Assembly: GCF_018777395.1 (NCBI RefSeq)
Contig: NZ_JAFJYC010000002.1
Location: forward strand, 775,415-839,414
Source: Candidatus Sodalis endolongispinus
Lineage (GTDB): Bacteria > Pseudomonadota > Gammaproteobacteria > Enterobacterales > Enterobacteriaceae
DNA length: 64,000 bases
Direction of reading: 5' to 3'
Shown here: one piece after another, positions 39,354 to 50,768 of the stretch
Position numbering within the stretch: the first letter of the stretch is position 1
Layout of the letters: every line of letters starts with the position of its first letter
The notes under the pieces: model-generated
Told to the model about the DNA's origin: nothing
Database searches by the model: none
What the model saw: only the letters and a program-made list of their open reading frames with translations
Translations under genes and position numbers: made by a program

Positions 39354-41618
39354 GGTTCACTCTGGCCGAATCGAGACCAATCATGACCTCCACCTCTCCC
39401 GGCTCGGTGACAAGCTGCATTTGCTGGTTATAAAACCGCAGCATCGCCGGCGTAACGGTAAAGTGGACCGACCGCGACTCCCCGGCTTTCAGCGCGACCT
39501 TGCGAAAGCCCTGCAACATCGCCACCGGCCGGCTAATGGAGGGGTGACATCACGCAAATAAAGCTGTACTACGGTGGCGCCGTCCCTGTCGCCGTCATTG
39601 GTCAGCGTCACCGTGGCGGTCAGACTGCCGGCCGGCGCCAGTTGCGTCGCCGACAACGTCACCGGCGATACGGTGAAGTGGGTGTAACTCAGCCCATAGC
39701 CGAATGGAAACAGCGGGCCGTTAGCCTCGTCGTAATAATGAGAGGTATATTTTTCCTGCTTTTGCGGATCATAGGGCCGGCCGGTGGGAAGATGATTGTA
39801 ATAGAGGGGAATCTGCCCGACCGAACGCGGGAACGACATCGGCAATTTGCCGGACGGGTTGTGATCGCCGAATAACACATCGGCAATGGCATTCCCCCCT
39901 TCGGTGCCGGGGAACCAGGCCTCAAGCAACGCGTCCGCCTGTTGGTTTTCCTGCACCAGCGCCAGCGGACGCCCATTTAACAGCACCACTACCAACGGTT
40001 TGCCGGTGGCCTTGAGCGCGCGCAGCAGCCGGCGCTGACTTTCTGGAATGGTAATATTGCTGCGGCTGGAGGCTTCATGAGCCCTGCGCTTCGCCGACCG
40101 CGGCGATGATGACATCCGCCTGCCGGGCGGTGCGCACGGCTTCGTCAATCATCGCTTGCGGGGTGCGCGGGTCAACCTTGACGGTTTGTTCATATTGATT
40201 GAGGTAGGCTATCAAATCCTGATGATCGGTAATATTGGCGCCGCGGGCGTACAGGACTTTTACCTTGTCGCCTACCGCATTGCGGATCCCCTCAAGCAGG
40301 GTGAGGGATTGTTCGGCGCGCCCCGCGGCGGACCAGCTGCCCATAATGTCGCGCTTGCTGTCGGCCAGCGGAACGACGACCGCCAGGGTGCCCTGTTTTG
40401 GCAGCGACAGCGTGTTGATGCGGTTTTTCAACAGCACCAGACTCGCGCGTGCGACTTGCCGCGCTTCGGCCCGGTGTAAACGGCTTTCCGCGTTGGTGTC
40501 CACCGGATCGCTGCCCGCCGGCCCGAGATGCACATAAGGGTCGCGGAACAATCCCATATCATATTTGACGTTCAGGACATGGCGCCCGGCGTCATCAAGC
40601 GTGGCCTGACTCACTTCGCCGCGCTGGATAAGTCCCGGCAAATATTTCACGAAATACTCATCGCTCATGCTCATATTGATACCGGCGTTAATCGCCATTT
40701 TCGCTGCCTGTTCGGGATCTGCCGCCACGCCGTGCTTAATGAGCTCTTTGATAGCGCCATGATCTCTGGCGGTGATGCCGGTGAAATGCCACGCTTTGCG
40801 CAACACATCCTGCAGCAACCAGCGGTCCACCGTGGCCGGCGTCCCGTTGACGGAGTTCAGCGCCACCATGACGCCGCCGCTGCCAGCATCGAGCGCTGTT
40901 TTATACGGCGGCATGTAATCTTGAAACATCTTTTGCGGGATCATGTCCACGCTATTGTAGTCTCGCCCGCCTTCCACCGCGCCGTACAGGGCGAAGTGTT
41001 TAACGCTGGTCATCAGCGTATGGCGATCGCCGGGATTTTTGCCTTGAATGGCGGTCACCAGCGTGCGGCCGATTTCCCCCGTCAGAAAGGTATCCTCGCC
41101 CAGCCCTTCCGACACGCGGCCTCAGCGCTGATCCCGGGTGATATCCACCATGGGCGCCCAGGTCATATTTAGGCCGTCCTCGCTGCCCTCATAGGCGGCA
41201 ATCCGTCCGCTGGTCGCTACCGCCTGCAGATCCCAACTGGCGGCAAGTCCGAGACTGATGGGGAAAATAGTGCGCTGACCATGAACGATATCGTAGGCGA
41301 AAAACAACGGGATTTTCAGGCGGCTCAATTGCATCGCCTGATCCTGCATGGCACGGATATCCGGGCGGGTAACGGTATTGAAAATACCCCCACCTGGCCT
41401 TGTTGGATCATCAAACGGATGGCGTCTTTGGGATTGTCCGGCCCGACGCTGATTAAGCGCAACTGGCCAATTTTTTCCTCGGTGGTCATTTTCGCCAATA
41501 GCGCATTGACGAAGGCGTCACGGGGTAAGCGAGGTGAAGGAAGTAAATTATTGTTATCCGCCAAAGCGGGAGCAACGACACATGCCAGCATCAGGCCAAA
41601 TGACCAAAGCCACCTCAT
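39331..41618 (-). pseudogene. bglX: Periplasmic beta-glucosidase BglX, several lesions
   Basis: About 760 codons from ATG at 41618 (signal peptide, then AFVNALLAKMTTEEKIGQLRL). Four breaks are seen: a one-base frameshift at 41391-41402 after GQVG; TGA at 41122-41124 replacing Trp after DITRDQR; a few missing bases near 40075-40085 after GEAQG; and a one-base frameshift at about 39540 after RDVT. Glycoside hydrolase family 3 motifs survive: HFALYGAVEGGRDYN, ITARDHGAIKELI (the nucleophile Asp in DHGA context; E. coli has VSDHGA), NMSMSDEYF, ESRLHRAEARQVAR. The E. coli protein has 765 residues and sits beside yehZ, as here. Confidence 0.93.
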
Positions 41619-42020
41619 AGAGGTTTCTCACAATCGCGAAAGCCAGCCGGCACGTTCCGGTCACGAAAAAATAAGGCGCTACTATGCCATAAATGTGGCA
41701 TTACAAGAGTATAGCGACTCACACAGCATAAAGCCTGCGGTAGATTTATTGAAACGGATTGTTTCTTGGGCTCAGGCCCGCCCACGGCAAATCCTCCACG
41801 CCGCCCCCCCTTCTGTCCGGGGGGCTTGGCAAGCGCCGGAAGCTTTGCAATACTGCCTTACCCTGTAACAAAGTGTTTTTCGCCTATACCGCGCTTTACG
41901 ATTGCCGCTTCACGGCATCCGTCGCCTCCGCTACAGGAAAAGGGAACTCGGGTCACTTCTGCCGGGGGCATCGTTTCAGGGATGATCGGGTCTGTTATTA
42001 CCATAAGGCACCGAGAGTGT
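41619..42020. other. bglX-oxidoreductase divergent spacer
   Basis: 402 bases between divergent genes. It includes an inverted repeat GCCCCCC/GGGGGGC (41803-41825). Nothing coding is seen in the rest; promoters are expected but not identified. Confidence 0.5.
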
Positions 42021-43013
42021 ATGAAATATGTCATTGTGGGTACGGGGAATATCAGCGGCACCTACGCCGACGCGCTGCGGGCGGTCGCAGGATGTGAACT
42101 GACGGGGTTTATCTCCCGCCGGCAAACCCGTCATGGTCTGGCCGGCCAGCCATCCCTGCCTTGCTGGCCGACCCTTGCCGACATCGATGAACCCTTTGAC
42201 ACGGTCATTGTCGCCACGCCAAACGGACTGCATCCGCAAAGCGCTATCGCGGCTGCCCGCCTGGGTAAGCATATTTTGGTGGAAAAGCCGCTGGCTATCA
42301 CCGTCGCGGCCATGGACAGCATGATGGACGCCGCCCGCCAGCGCGGTGTCACTCTGGCGGTCAGCTTTCAGCGCCGTAGCTATCCAGATAATCTGGCCGT
42401 CAAATCCTTGCTGGCGCGCGGCGCGCTTGGACGAATTTACGCCGCCGATCTCAGTTGCCGTTTCTGGCGCGACCAGCCCTATTATGATAGCGCCGAATAC
42501 CGCGGCGGCTATCGGCTCGACGGCGGCGGCGTGTTTATGCAGCAGGCGAGCCACGCGATTGACACCTATATTTGGCTGCTCGGCATGCTCGCGCAGCTGC
42601 ACAGCGAGCTGGCCACGTTCGCCCACCGTATGGAAGCGGAGGACCATGGCGCCGTCGTCATGCGCTATGACAACGGCATGATAGGCACCATTGTGGCCTC
42701 CACCTGCGCACGTCCCGGCTACCCGCCGCCGCTGGAGGTGTGCTGTGAGAAAGGGACGTTTACGCTTACGAACGATTGTATCGACGTTTGGCATATCGAC
42801 GGTGTCGATAATCCCGCGCACCCGCCTCCGCCGGTGGCGGATAACGGCGCCAGCAGCGCCACGCTTAACGATAGCCGTCGACACCAGGCAATTTTGACGG
42901 ATTTCGAGCAGGCCGTCGCCCGCGGGGCGGTTCCGCTGGCCGACGACGACGACGCCCGGCGCGTCACCGAGCTCATCTTGCATATTTACCAACAGCACGA
43001 GAGGAAAGAGTAA
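42021..43013 (+). CDS. Gfo/Idh/MocA family oxidoreductase
   Basis: 330 residues from ATG at 42021. The Rossmann fold starts MKYVIVGTGNISGTYADAL (GxGxxG-like). DTVIVATPNGLHPQSAIAAARLGKHILVEKPLAI includes the conserved EKP motif. The C-terminal dimer domain has GGGVFMQQASHAIDTYIWLLG, with the catalytic His. These NAD(P)-dependent enzymes act on sugars, inositols and related compounds; the substrate cannot be read from sequence. It is intact and overlaps the next gene by one base (TAATG). Confidence 0.88.
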   Translation: MKYVIVGTGNISGTYADALRAVAGCELTGFISRRQTRHGLAGQPSLPCWPTLADIDEPFDTVIVATPNGLHPQSAIAAARLGKHILVEKPLAITVAAMDSMMDAARQRGVTLAVSFQRRSYPDNLAVKSLLARGALGRIYAADLSCRFWRDQPYYDSAEYRGGYRLDGGGVFMQQASHAIDTYIWLLGMLAQLHSELATFAHRMEAEDHGAVVMRYDNGMIGTIVASTCARPGYPPPLEVCCEKGTFTLTNDCIDVWHIDGVDNPAHPPPPVADNGASSATLNDSRRHQAILTDFEQAVARGAVPLADDDDARRVTELILHIYQQHERKE

Positions 43014-43468
43014 TGCATCAGCTCAGAGAAGCACGCATTGAGGAGTTGGCCCAACTCACTGAGCTCTGTCTGCAATCCAAAGCGTTATGGGGTTATGACG
43101 ATGCGATTATGCAATGCTGCCGGCAGGAGCTGACCTTTCGGCCCGCGGATATGGAAAATTCACTGATTTGCGTGGCGGAAAGCAATAGCCAACTGCTGGG
43201 GGTCGCTCAATTGCAGGTGGATGACGAAGAGGCTTTCCTGGCGCGCTTGTTTGTCTCGCCGGCGCGGCAAAAAGCGGGGATCGGCAAGGCCCTGTTTGGC
43301 TGGTCTATCAAAGCGGCACACCGCGCCGGCGCCGCCACCCGGCTGTTGATTGACGCCGATCCGCTGGCCGCCGGATTTTATCAACGTATGGGCGCGCGCC
43401 AGGAAGGCAGCGTGGATTCCGTCACGGTGCCGGGCCTGCGCATGCCCCGTTTCCGCGTGACGCTGTAG
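43013..43468 (+). CDS. GNAT family N-acetyltransferase, coupled to the oxidoreductase
   Basis: 151 residues. ATG at 43013 shares one base with the upstream stop. FLARLFVSPARQKAGIGKALFGWSIKAA carries the acetyl-CoA P-loop (QKAGIGKA). DADPLAAGFYQRMGAR is the C-terminal motif. The overlap suggests joint expression with the oxidoreductase, perhaps modifying the same sugar or amino compound. That link is inferred. Intact. Confidence 0.85.
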   Translation: MHQLREARIEELAQLTELCLQSKALWGYDDAIMQCCRQELTFRPADMENSLICVAESNSQLLGVAQLQVDDEEAFLARLFVSPARQKAGIGKALFGWSIKAAHRAGAATRLLIDADPLAAGFYQRMGARQEGSVDSVTVPGLRMPRFRVTL

Positions 43469-43517
43469 ACCTGTCCGTCGGCGCACGGTTTTTACCCCCT
43501 TAAGGGAGAACGCAAGG

Positions 43518-44207
43518 ATGTATCAACTGCATATCGCCAATAAAAATTACTCGTCCTGGTCATTAAGGCCGTGGGTATTGATGAAAGCGCTGGCCGTGCC
43601 CTTCGAGGAGAATTTGCACCCCTTTGCACCGCCGACGGCCGCACAGCCCTTCAGCCGTTTTTCGCCGACCGGTAAAGTGCCGGTGTTAGTCGATGGTGCA
43701 CAGACAGTGTGGGATTCGCTGGCCATTGTGGAATATTTGGCGGAGCATCATCCGCACGTCTGGCCGTAGGCGGCGGCGCGCGCCTGGGCACGCAGCGCCG
43801 CGGCGGAGATGCATTCCGGTTTTGTTACCCTGCGCAATCTCCGTCCGATGTTCTGAGGCGTGCGGGTACGCTTGACGCAGGTACCGCCGGCGTTAGAGAG
43901 AGACATCGCCCGTCTGCATGCCCTGTGGCAAGACGGGTTGCGCACCTTTGGCGGCCCCTGGCTGGCGGGTACGGCGTTCAGCGCCGTGGATGCGTTCTAT
44001 GCGCCGGTGGTGTTTCGCGCGCAAAGTTTCGGCCTCGCGCTGAGCGCTCCGGCCCAGGCGTGGTGTGAACGGATGCTGGCGCTGCCGTCGATGCGGCTTT
44101 GGTATCAGCAGGCGCTGGATGAAACCTGGCGCGACGCCGACCATGAACAGGAGATGCTGGCCTGCGGCGAGTTGATCCATGATTTCCGCGCGGCGCTGCC
44201 GGGCTGA
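43518..44207 (+). pseudogene. Glutathione S-transferase, two nonsense codons
   Basis: ATG at 43518 after AAGGGAGAACGCAAGG. The thioredoxin-like half MYQLHIANKNYSSWSLRPW, SPTGKVPVLVDGAQTVWDSLAIVEYL is typical of proteobacterial GSTs. TAG at 43767-43769 and TGA at 43854-43856 interrupt the second domain. The frame otherwise continues through ALERDIARLHALWQDGLRTFGGPWLAGTAFSAVDAFYAPVVFR to 44207 with no shift. The second stop probably replaces Cys; the residue at the first is unclear. Confidence 0.87.
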
Positions 44208-44210
44208 ACA

Positions 44211-44279
44211 GCGCGGCAGAATTAAGCGGTGCTACCTGATTGAGCGGTGCGGCCGAATTGAGCAGCGTCGTCGGTATCA
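44211..44279. repeat. Short tandem array of 18-bp units after the GST pseudogene
   Basis: Units GCGGTGCTACCTGATTGA (44226) and GCGGTGCGGCCGAATTGA (44244), with diverged neighbours on both sides. It begins within 4 bp of the GST stop. Confidence 0.6.
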
Positions 44280-44341
44280 CCGTTTGGGGGGAGGTCCGAT
44301 CCGCGTGCGGGTTCGCGACCAACCGCTTCCTTATCTGTTTC

Positions 44342-45304
44342 TTATTCCAATGATTGCCCATCGTCGCGGCGGGTGTTGCGCGCGGTCTGATCGACCAGGC
44401 GCGCTTTCTGCCGCTTATAATCCAGCGCCGGCGGCGGCACCGGTGACGCTTTGCCGGTTTCAAGCCAGCTGCGGATGCGGTTGGCGTCGGCGAAGTGCGT
44501 ATATTTGCCGAAGGCATCCAGCACCACCAGGGCCACCGGGCGATGATTGATGACGGTGCGCATCACCAGGCAGTGGCCGGCCTGGTTGGTGAAACCGGTT
44601 TTGGTCAGCTGAATAATCCAGTCATTGCGATAGACCAGATGGTTGGTATTGCGAAACGGCAGGGTGTAGGCGGGGTGGCGGAATGTGGCCATGGTTTCGT
44701 GCGTGGTGCTCAATTCGCTCAGCAGCGGATAGTTTTTACTGGCCATCAGGAGCTTGGCGAGATCGCGCGCGGTGGACACATTGTGCATCGACAAGCCCGT
44801 CGGTTCCACATAATGGGTCTGGGTCATTCACAGCGCGCGGGCTTTGGCGTTCATCGCATTGATAAAGGCGCCGTAGCCGCCGGGATAGTGGTGCGCCAGA
44901 CTGGCGGCGGCGCGGTTTTCCGAAGACATCAGCGCCAGCAATAGCATGGTGCGGCGATCAATCTCGCTACCGACCCGCACGCGGGAAAACACGCCGCGCA
45001 GTTCCGCAGTCTGGTGGATATCCACCGAAATCATTTCGTTCATCGGCTGTTTGGCGTCCAACACCACCATGGCCGTCATCAGCTTGGACAGCGACGCAAT
45101 GGGTACCACCTTGTCAGGATGGGCGGCGTAGAGCAGATGATTATTCGACATATCCAGCACCAGCGCGCTACCAGACGCTATTTGCAGCGGAGAGACCAGC
45201 GGCGCGGGTTCGGTGCTCAGCGCCGCCTGGGCGGGAGCGACAACCAGATTGCCGAGGGTGAAAAGTGACACGCCAAGATACACGACACGTAATAGAGAAA
45301 GCAT
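44342..45304 (-). pseudogene. pbpG: D-Ala-D-Ala endopeptidase PbpG (PBP7), one nonsense codon
   Basis: ATG at 45304, signal peptide ending PAQA. Active-site motifs are SLSK (in [17 protein letters not shown]), SSEN and KTGF (in [16 protein letters not shown]). TGA at 44828-44830 replaces Gly in the segment E. coli reads KAKSLGMNN, after [24 protein letters not shown]. Thus the product ends before KTG. The frame downstream is intact to 44342. A GGA to TGA change explains it. PbpG cleaves DD-crosslinks in peptidoglycan. Confidence 0.94.
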
Positions 45305-45628
45305 TATCCGTTACCTGAAAAATACCGCAAGGCCGCAGTGAATTGCGCATAAGTATATCCCATTCACCCAAAACGCGAATCGTCGGGAAGAGGTATTTTT
45401 TGTCACCTTTTTAACGCGTCCACCGCGCTTGACACAAGGGAATAATTAGCGCTTGTCTTGTTAATTCTGCTTCGCTGGGTATGCTGGACGCAGGTGTTTT
45501 AGCATTTAATGGCGTAACGACATTTCCTGTCGTGCGTGGACTGGTGTTTAGCGAAAATCCTTTTACCCTTAATGACACAGTTTCCTTTTATTCTGGCGCA
45601 GCGCTTGCCACGTTAGTTGACGGAGCCT
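45305..45628. other. pbpG-efflux operon divergent spacer
   Basis: 324 bases, moderately AT-rich, between divergent genes. It should hold both promoters. No regulator gene or clear operator seen. Confidence 0.5.
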
Positions 45629-46965
45629 ATGGACAGCCACAAACCCAAGCACACTTCCGATGCATCCCGACCCAATGACGACGCTGACCGTCATATTCCG
45701 CCGTCTGTAGGCGCTGCCGGCACCGACAGCGATACCCCTACCGGCCCCCCCGGCCCGGGGACGAAGGTGGCGCGTTCCGCGCTGGCGACACCCGGCGGGA
45801 AGACGATAACCAGAATAGCGGTAATGGCCCGCAGCCGGCGGTTAACCCCCGGGATGGCGGTCATGGCGCCCAGCCGCAGGATAACCCCCGGGAGACGGAT
45901 GATGACGGCGGCAACGAACGCAAGCGCCCCGGCAAAAAGCCGCTGATTATTCTGGCGGTGGTGGTGGTGGTCATGCTTATCATCGGCCTGTGGTTCTGGC
46001 TTTCCACCCGCAACCAGGAAACCACCGATGACGCCTTTACTGAGGGCAATGCGGTTACCGTCGCGCCGAAAATATCCGGCTATGTGGTGAAACTGCTGGT
46101 CAAAGACAACCAGCGGGTGCACGTGCACCATGGCGATCTTCTGGTGCAAATAGACCCGCGCGATGCGACCGCCGAGCGCGACCGCGCGCGGGCGCAGTTG
46201 GGTCTGGCGCAGGCGCAACTGCATCAGGCGCAGGCGCAACTGGCGCTCTCCCAAGTGCAATACCCCGCTCAACTCGCCCAGGCCAAAGCCCAACAGGCCC
46301 GCGCTGAAGCCAGTTTACAAAATGCCGAGGCGGACTACCGCCGGCAGCGCGGCGTCGATCCCCGCGCAACCTCGCAGCAAAACATCGATAACGCCAGCGC
46401 CCAGTTGCGCTCCGCCCGCGCCGAACTGGCCAACGCCCAGGCGCAAGTCGAGGTCGCCGCCCAAGTGCAGTTGCAGGTGCGTCAGGCCGAGACCAATGTC
46501 GAAGCGCGCGAGCGTCAGGTCGATCAAGCGCAGGCGCAGTTGGAAACCGCTGACCTCAATCTCTCCTACAGCGACGTGCGCGCGCCGTTCGACGGTTTCG
46601 TGACCCGGCGCAATGTCCAGCTCGGCACGCTGGTAAAGGCGGGCAGTTCGCTGTTCTCGGTGGTCTCGCCAGACATCTGGATTACCGCCAATTTCAAGGA
46701 ATCCAAGCTTGAGCGCATGCGTCACGGCAACCAGGTGGAAGTCACGGTGGATGCCTATCCCAATCTCACCTTGCACGGCCATGTCGATAGTATTCAGCAG
46801 GGATCGGGCTCGCGCTTTTCCACCTTTCCGGCCGAAAACGCCACCGGCAACTTCGTGAAGATTGTTCAGCGGGTCCCGGTCAAAATCGTCATCGACAGCG
46901 GCCTGGATACCAACACGCCGCTGCCGCTGTGGCTGTCGGCCGAGCCGAAGGTCATGCTTGAATGA
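45629..46965 (+). pseudogene. EmrA/HlyD-type membrane fusion protein, frameshift in a C7 tract
   Basis: ATG at 45629 (MDSHKPKHTSDASRP) starts a Pro/Asp-rich cytoplasmic tail. At 45745-45751 a run of seven C's leaves the frame one base short; adding one C would join it to the downstream frame through KRPGKKPLIILAVVV. The main part has one transmembrane helix (VVMLIIGLWFWLS), ETTDDAFTEGN, KISGYVVKLLVKDNQRV, a long alpha-helical hairpin rich in AQAQL, and YSDVRAPFDGFVTRRNV. In the family it bridges the inner-membrane pump and outer-membrane channel. It overlaps the next gene by ATGA. The long tract could be a slippage site. Confidence 0.85.
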
Positions 46966-48525
46966 GCGGCGAACGCCACTGGACGCCGTCCAGTAACCCC
47001 TGGTCGCCATCGTCGTCACGCTAGCGGTGTTCATGGAAATTCTGGATACCACCATCGTTAACGTCGCGCTGCCCCATGTCGCCGGGACCCTGTCCTCAAG
47101 CTATGACGAGTCCACCTGGGTGCTGACCTCTTATTTGGTGGCAAACGGCATCGTGCTGTCCATCTCGGCATTTCTCAGCCGGGTGCTCGGCCGCAAACAG
47201 TACTTCCTGATTTGCGTGGTCATGTTTACCGTCTGCTCTTTTTTGTGCGGGATCGCCACCGAGCTGTGGCAAATGATTTTGTTTCGCGTCATGCAGAGCT
47301 TTTTCGGCGGCGGCCTGCAACCGGTCCAGCAGTCGGTATTGCTCGATTATTTCAAACCCGAGGATCGCGGTAAAGCGTTCGGCCTCTCCTCGATCGCGAT
47401 TATCGTCGCGCCGGTTATCGGGCCGACGCTGGGCGGCTGGATCACCGATAATTACAGCTGGCGCTGGGTATTCTTGATTAATATCCCGGTGGGCGTGCTG
47501 ACCTTTCTGGCCATCTACCAGATGCTTGAGGACCCCCCGTGGGAGCGCAAGGTGAAAAGCGGCAAGCTTAATATTGATTATATCGGTATCGGGCTTATCG
47601 CGCTGGGGCTGGGCTGTTTGCAGGTTATGCTGGATCGCGGTGAAGATGATGATTGGTTCAGCTCCGGCTTCATTCGCTTATTTGCGCTACTGGCCGTGGT
47701 CGGTCTGGTGGGCGCGGTGTACTGGCTGCTTTATACCCGTAAACCGGTGGTGGATCTGCGATGCCTGAAGGACCGCAATTTTGCCGTTTCCAGCCTATTG
47801 ATGGCAGGGATGGCGATGATTCTTTACGGCAGATCGGTGGTCATGCCGCAGTTGGCTCAGCAGGAGCTGGGCTATACCGCCACCTGGTCCGGGCTGGTGC
47901 TTTCGCCGGGGGCGGCGTTGATCGTCTTGTCCATTCCGCTGGTGCTAAAGCTGATGACTGTGGTGCAGACCCGCTGGCTGGTGGCGTTCGGTTTTACCTT
48001 GATGACGCTGTCGTTTATCTACTCCAGCCATTTGGCGCCGAATATCGATTTCAATACCATGGTCAAAATGCGTGCAGCGCAGTCCATCGGCCTCGTATTT
48101 CTGTTCGTGCCGCTGACTACCCTCGCCTTCGTCTCGCTGGCCCAGCGACTGAATGCCGATGGCTCCGCACTGTTTACCATGTTCCGCAACGTGGCGGGCT
48201 CCATTGGCATCTCGCTGTCCACCGCCGCCATTACCGAGCGCTCCCAGGCCCATAGCGCCGATATGGTGCATAACCTGTCGCCGTTCAATGAACAATTTCA
48301 GCAGGCAATAAGCGTGCCGCCCAAGCGTTCCGCGATGTCGGCAGCGTCATCGGCGACTCGACGCAGCTTGCCACGGGACAACTCTACCAACAAATGGTGG
48401 CGCAGACGCGGATCCTGGCTTATATCGATGTTTTCAGCCTTTGCGCGCTGGTGTCGTTAATTCTTATTCCATTTTGTTTTCTGCTTTCGCCGGTGAAAAG
48501 CGAAGGCAACGCGGGAGCTCACTAA
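46962..48525 (+). pseudogene. EmrB-type DHA2 family MFS drug exporter, two frameshifts
   Basis: ATG at 46962 (MSGERHWTPSSNPW) overlaps the fusion-protein stop. A missing base near 46996-47004 breaks the frame before AIVVTLAVFMEILDTTIVNVALPHVAG (14-helix DHA2 motif D1). The middle is clean: SYDESTWVLTSYLVANGIVLP-like, PVIGPTLGGWITDNYSWRWVFLINIPVG (motif C). A second shift at about 48312 after NEQFQQAIS puts the last part (VFSLCALVSLILIPFCFLL) in another frame to 48525. The product would be a proton-driven multidrug exporter. Confidence 0.88.
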
Positions 48526-48526
48526 T

Positions 48527-50122
48527 ATGCCGGCTCGTTTTCGCCCAGACAGGAGGCTGTCTTTCCCTTTGTCACCGCTGCTCGGTTTGAGCGCACTGAC
48601 GCTGAGCGCCTGTTCGGTGGGGCCGGACTATCAACCACCACATCCCACCACGCCGGCGGCTTTTAATGATTTGCACAGCGCCGAGCGTACCGCCTCCCAA
48701 GCATTGGCTGCCCAGCCCGATCCGAAGTGGTGGCGCACCTTTAACGATCCGCAGCTCAATAGTCTTATCGACCGCGCCATCGCCGGCAATATCTCACTGC
48801 AGCAGGCTGTGCTGCGTATTGCCGGCGCCCGGGAGCAAACGTTGCAGGCGGGCGCTGCCGGCCTGCCGACCCTCAGGGCCAACGCCAGCGCTACCCGCCA
48901 GCAGTTAGGGCTTGAAGGGGAACTCGACTCTTCCGGCGCGCGCGCGCAGTTGGCTGAGAGCAATGAGGCGCTTGCCTCGCGCCTCGATTCCATCACCCGG
49001 CCGATCCACCTTTATCAGGGCAGTTTCGATACCTCCTGGGAGCTGGATTTATGGGGCCTGGTGCGCCGCTCGGTTGAAATGGCCAACGCGCAAACCCAGG
49101 CGTCGGTGGAGAGCCGCAATGATGCGCTGGTGTCTTTGGAGGCCGAAGTGGCGCGGGCCTATTTACAGCTACGCGGCGCGCAAAGCGTCAGCGGCACGCT
49201 GCTGGAGCAAATCGACGTGGCGCAGCAGTCGCTGTAGCTAACCCAAAGCCGCGCGCGCAACGGTTTGGCGCCGCAGTTGGATGTGGAAAACGCCAGTGCG
49301 CAAATCGGCTCGCTGCGTGCTAAACTATCGCAGTATCAGGCGCAACAGCGCCAGGCGATGAATGGACTGGCGGTTTTGCTCGGGCTGCCGCCGGGGGCGC
49401 CGGACGTCGAGCTGACCCAGACCAAACCGTTGCCGCGCCTGCCGGCGGCGGTGCCGGTGGGGGTGCCAGCGTCCCTGGCGCGCCGCCGTCCCGACGTGCG
49501 TGAGGCAGAGGCGCAGCTGCATGCCGCCAACGCCAATATCGGCGTGTCGGTCGAACAGCTGTTCCCCGATCGGTCGTTGACCGGCCAATTCGGCATGCGC
49601 AACACCGATGCCGACTATCTGACCCATTGGAGCAGCCATTTTTATTCTTACGGCCCGCAGGTGTCCATTCCCATTTTCCAGGGTGGACGGCTGGTATCGT
49701 CGGTGCGGCTGGCGCGCGCGCAGCAGGCGAATGCCGTGCTCTCCTATCGCCAAACGGTGTTGACGGCGCTGCAGGATGTGGAAAACGCCTTGGTCAGCTA
49801 TCGCGCCGACCAGCAGCGGGTTGACGGACTTGAGCAAACCGCCGACGCACTGCAAAACGCCTTCAATCTGGCCAGCAACAGCTACCGTCAGGGGATTAGC
49901 ACCTTCATCGAGGTGCTGGACGCGCAACGGCAGCTGGCGCAGGCGCAGGCGCAGGCGCAGGCGCAGGCGCGACAGCAGTCCGCAAGCGCCCGCGTGCAAT
50001 CAAGCTTGGATCTGGTTTCATTGTATAAAGCGATGGGCGGCGGCTGGGATCTCTACCCGCAAGGAGATTTGCCCAAGTTTCAGGTATTTGGCCCGGCTGT
50101 AACGGTTAACTCGAAGTCATGA
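48527..50122 (+). pseudogene. OprM/NodT-type outer-membrane efflux lipoprotein, one nonsense codon
   Basis: ATG at 48527, one base after the exporter stop. Lipobox LTLSAC, then SVGPDYQPPHPTTPAAF. The TolC-like fold follows: PKWWRTFNDPQLNSLIDRA, FDTSWELDLWGLVRRSVE. TAG at 49235-49237 after VAQQSL probably replaces Glu (GAG). The rest (SRARNGLAPQLDVENAS, RRRPDVREAEAQLHAANANIGV, QVSIPIFQGGRL, GISTFIEVLDAQRQLAQAQ) is intact to 50122. It completes an EmrAB-OprM-type tripartite set in which every gene is disrupted. Confidence 0.9.
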
Positions 50123-50155
50123 ATCGATATAACGCAAGTGATGTGGGTGTTTTTT

Positions 50156-50530
50156 ATGACTCCCATCACAAATTTTTGTAGCGCAATGCAAAAAAACGAG
50201 GGAAAATTACACCATCAGTTGATGATGGGAGGATTTTTCACCGTGGGAACGCTTACCGCAAGCTTTCTTGTAATGCGTTTGGAGTTGCTCAGCGCCATGA
50301 TGATGTTTTTCGCCAGCCAATTACACGTGCAGTGCCGACGCTCCAGCCGCAACGCGATGGCCTTTATTTTCACCGGCGTCGGCATCGGTATGGCCTGCTG
50401 GTTTGTCACCGGCCTGTTGGGGATCACCCTGTCGGAGCTGCTGCTGATGCGCCATGAGATGTGGGAAGGCATGAAGCAAGGTATGCAGTTTATGATAGCC
50501 AATACCCCACCCGACCTGCAGTTCACTTAA
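50156..50530 (+). CDS. Small predicted membrane protein, unknown
   Basis: About 124 residues from ATG at 50156; other starts (50138, 50186) are possible. Two or three hydrophobic segments: MGGFFTVGTLTASFLVM, LLSAMMMFFASQL and FIFTGVGIGMACWFVTGLLGI. No family recognised. It follows the efflux operon by 33 bp and could be its last gene. The frame is open but I cannot exclude a remnant. Confidence 0.45.
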   Translation: MTPITNFCSAMQKNEGKLHHQLMMGGFFTVGTLTASFLVMRLELLSAMMMFFASQLHVQCRRSSRNAMAFIFTGVGIGMACWFVTGLLGITLSELLLMRHEMWEGMKQGMQFMIANTPPDLQFT

Positions 50531-50768
50531 ATGACGCTTTAAACGCGTCACGGCCGGGGTCAATATCGTCGCATCCCGCCATTCGTGCGCAAATATGGTC
50601 GCGCGGTACTCGCCTCATGGCCGTTAAGCCCGCCAGCACCTGCACGCCGCGATGAAACCGAGGACTCGCTGCGGTATGCCCGCGACCGCGCGCAAAGGCG
50701 AAACCGGCATCTGACGGCGACCACCCGCAATGACCACACCTGCACCGTCAGGCGCGTTTGCCGCGCCA

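Noticed and set aside
47945..48295. Minus-strand ORFs in the efflux operon.
   Set aside because: Long antisense frames are common in this base composition; they show no homology and are interrupted by the same lesions as the sense gene.
41122..49237. Selenocysteine or programmed readthrough for single in-frame TGA/TAG codons.
   Set aside because: None of the affected families (permeases, glycosidase, PBP7, outer-membrane factor) uses selenocysteine; no SECIS-like hairpin follows; several genes also have deletions or frameshifts.
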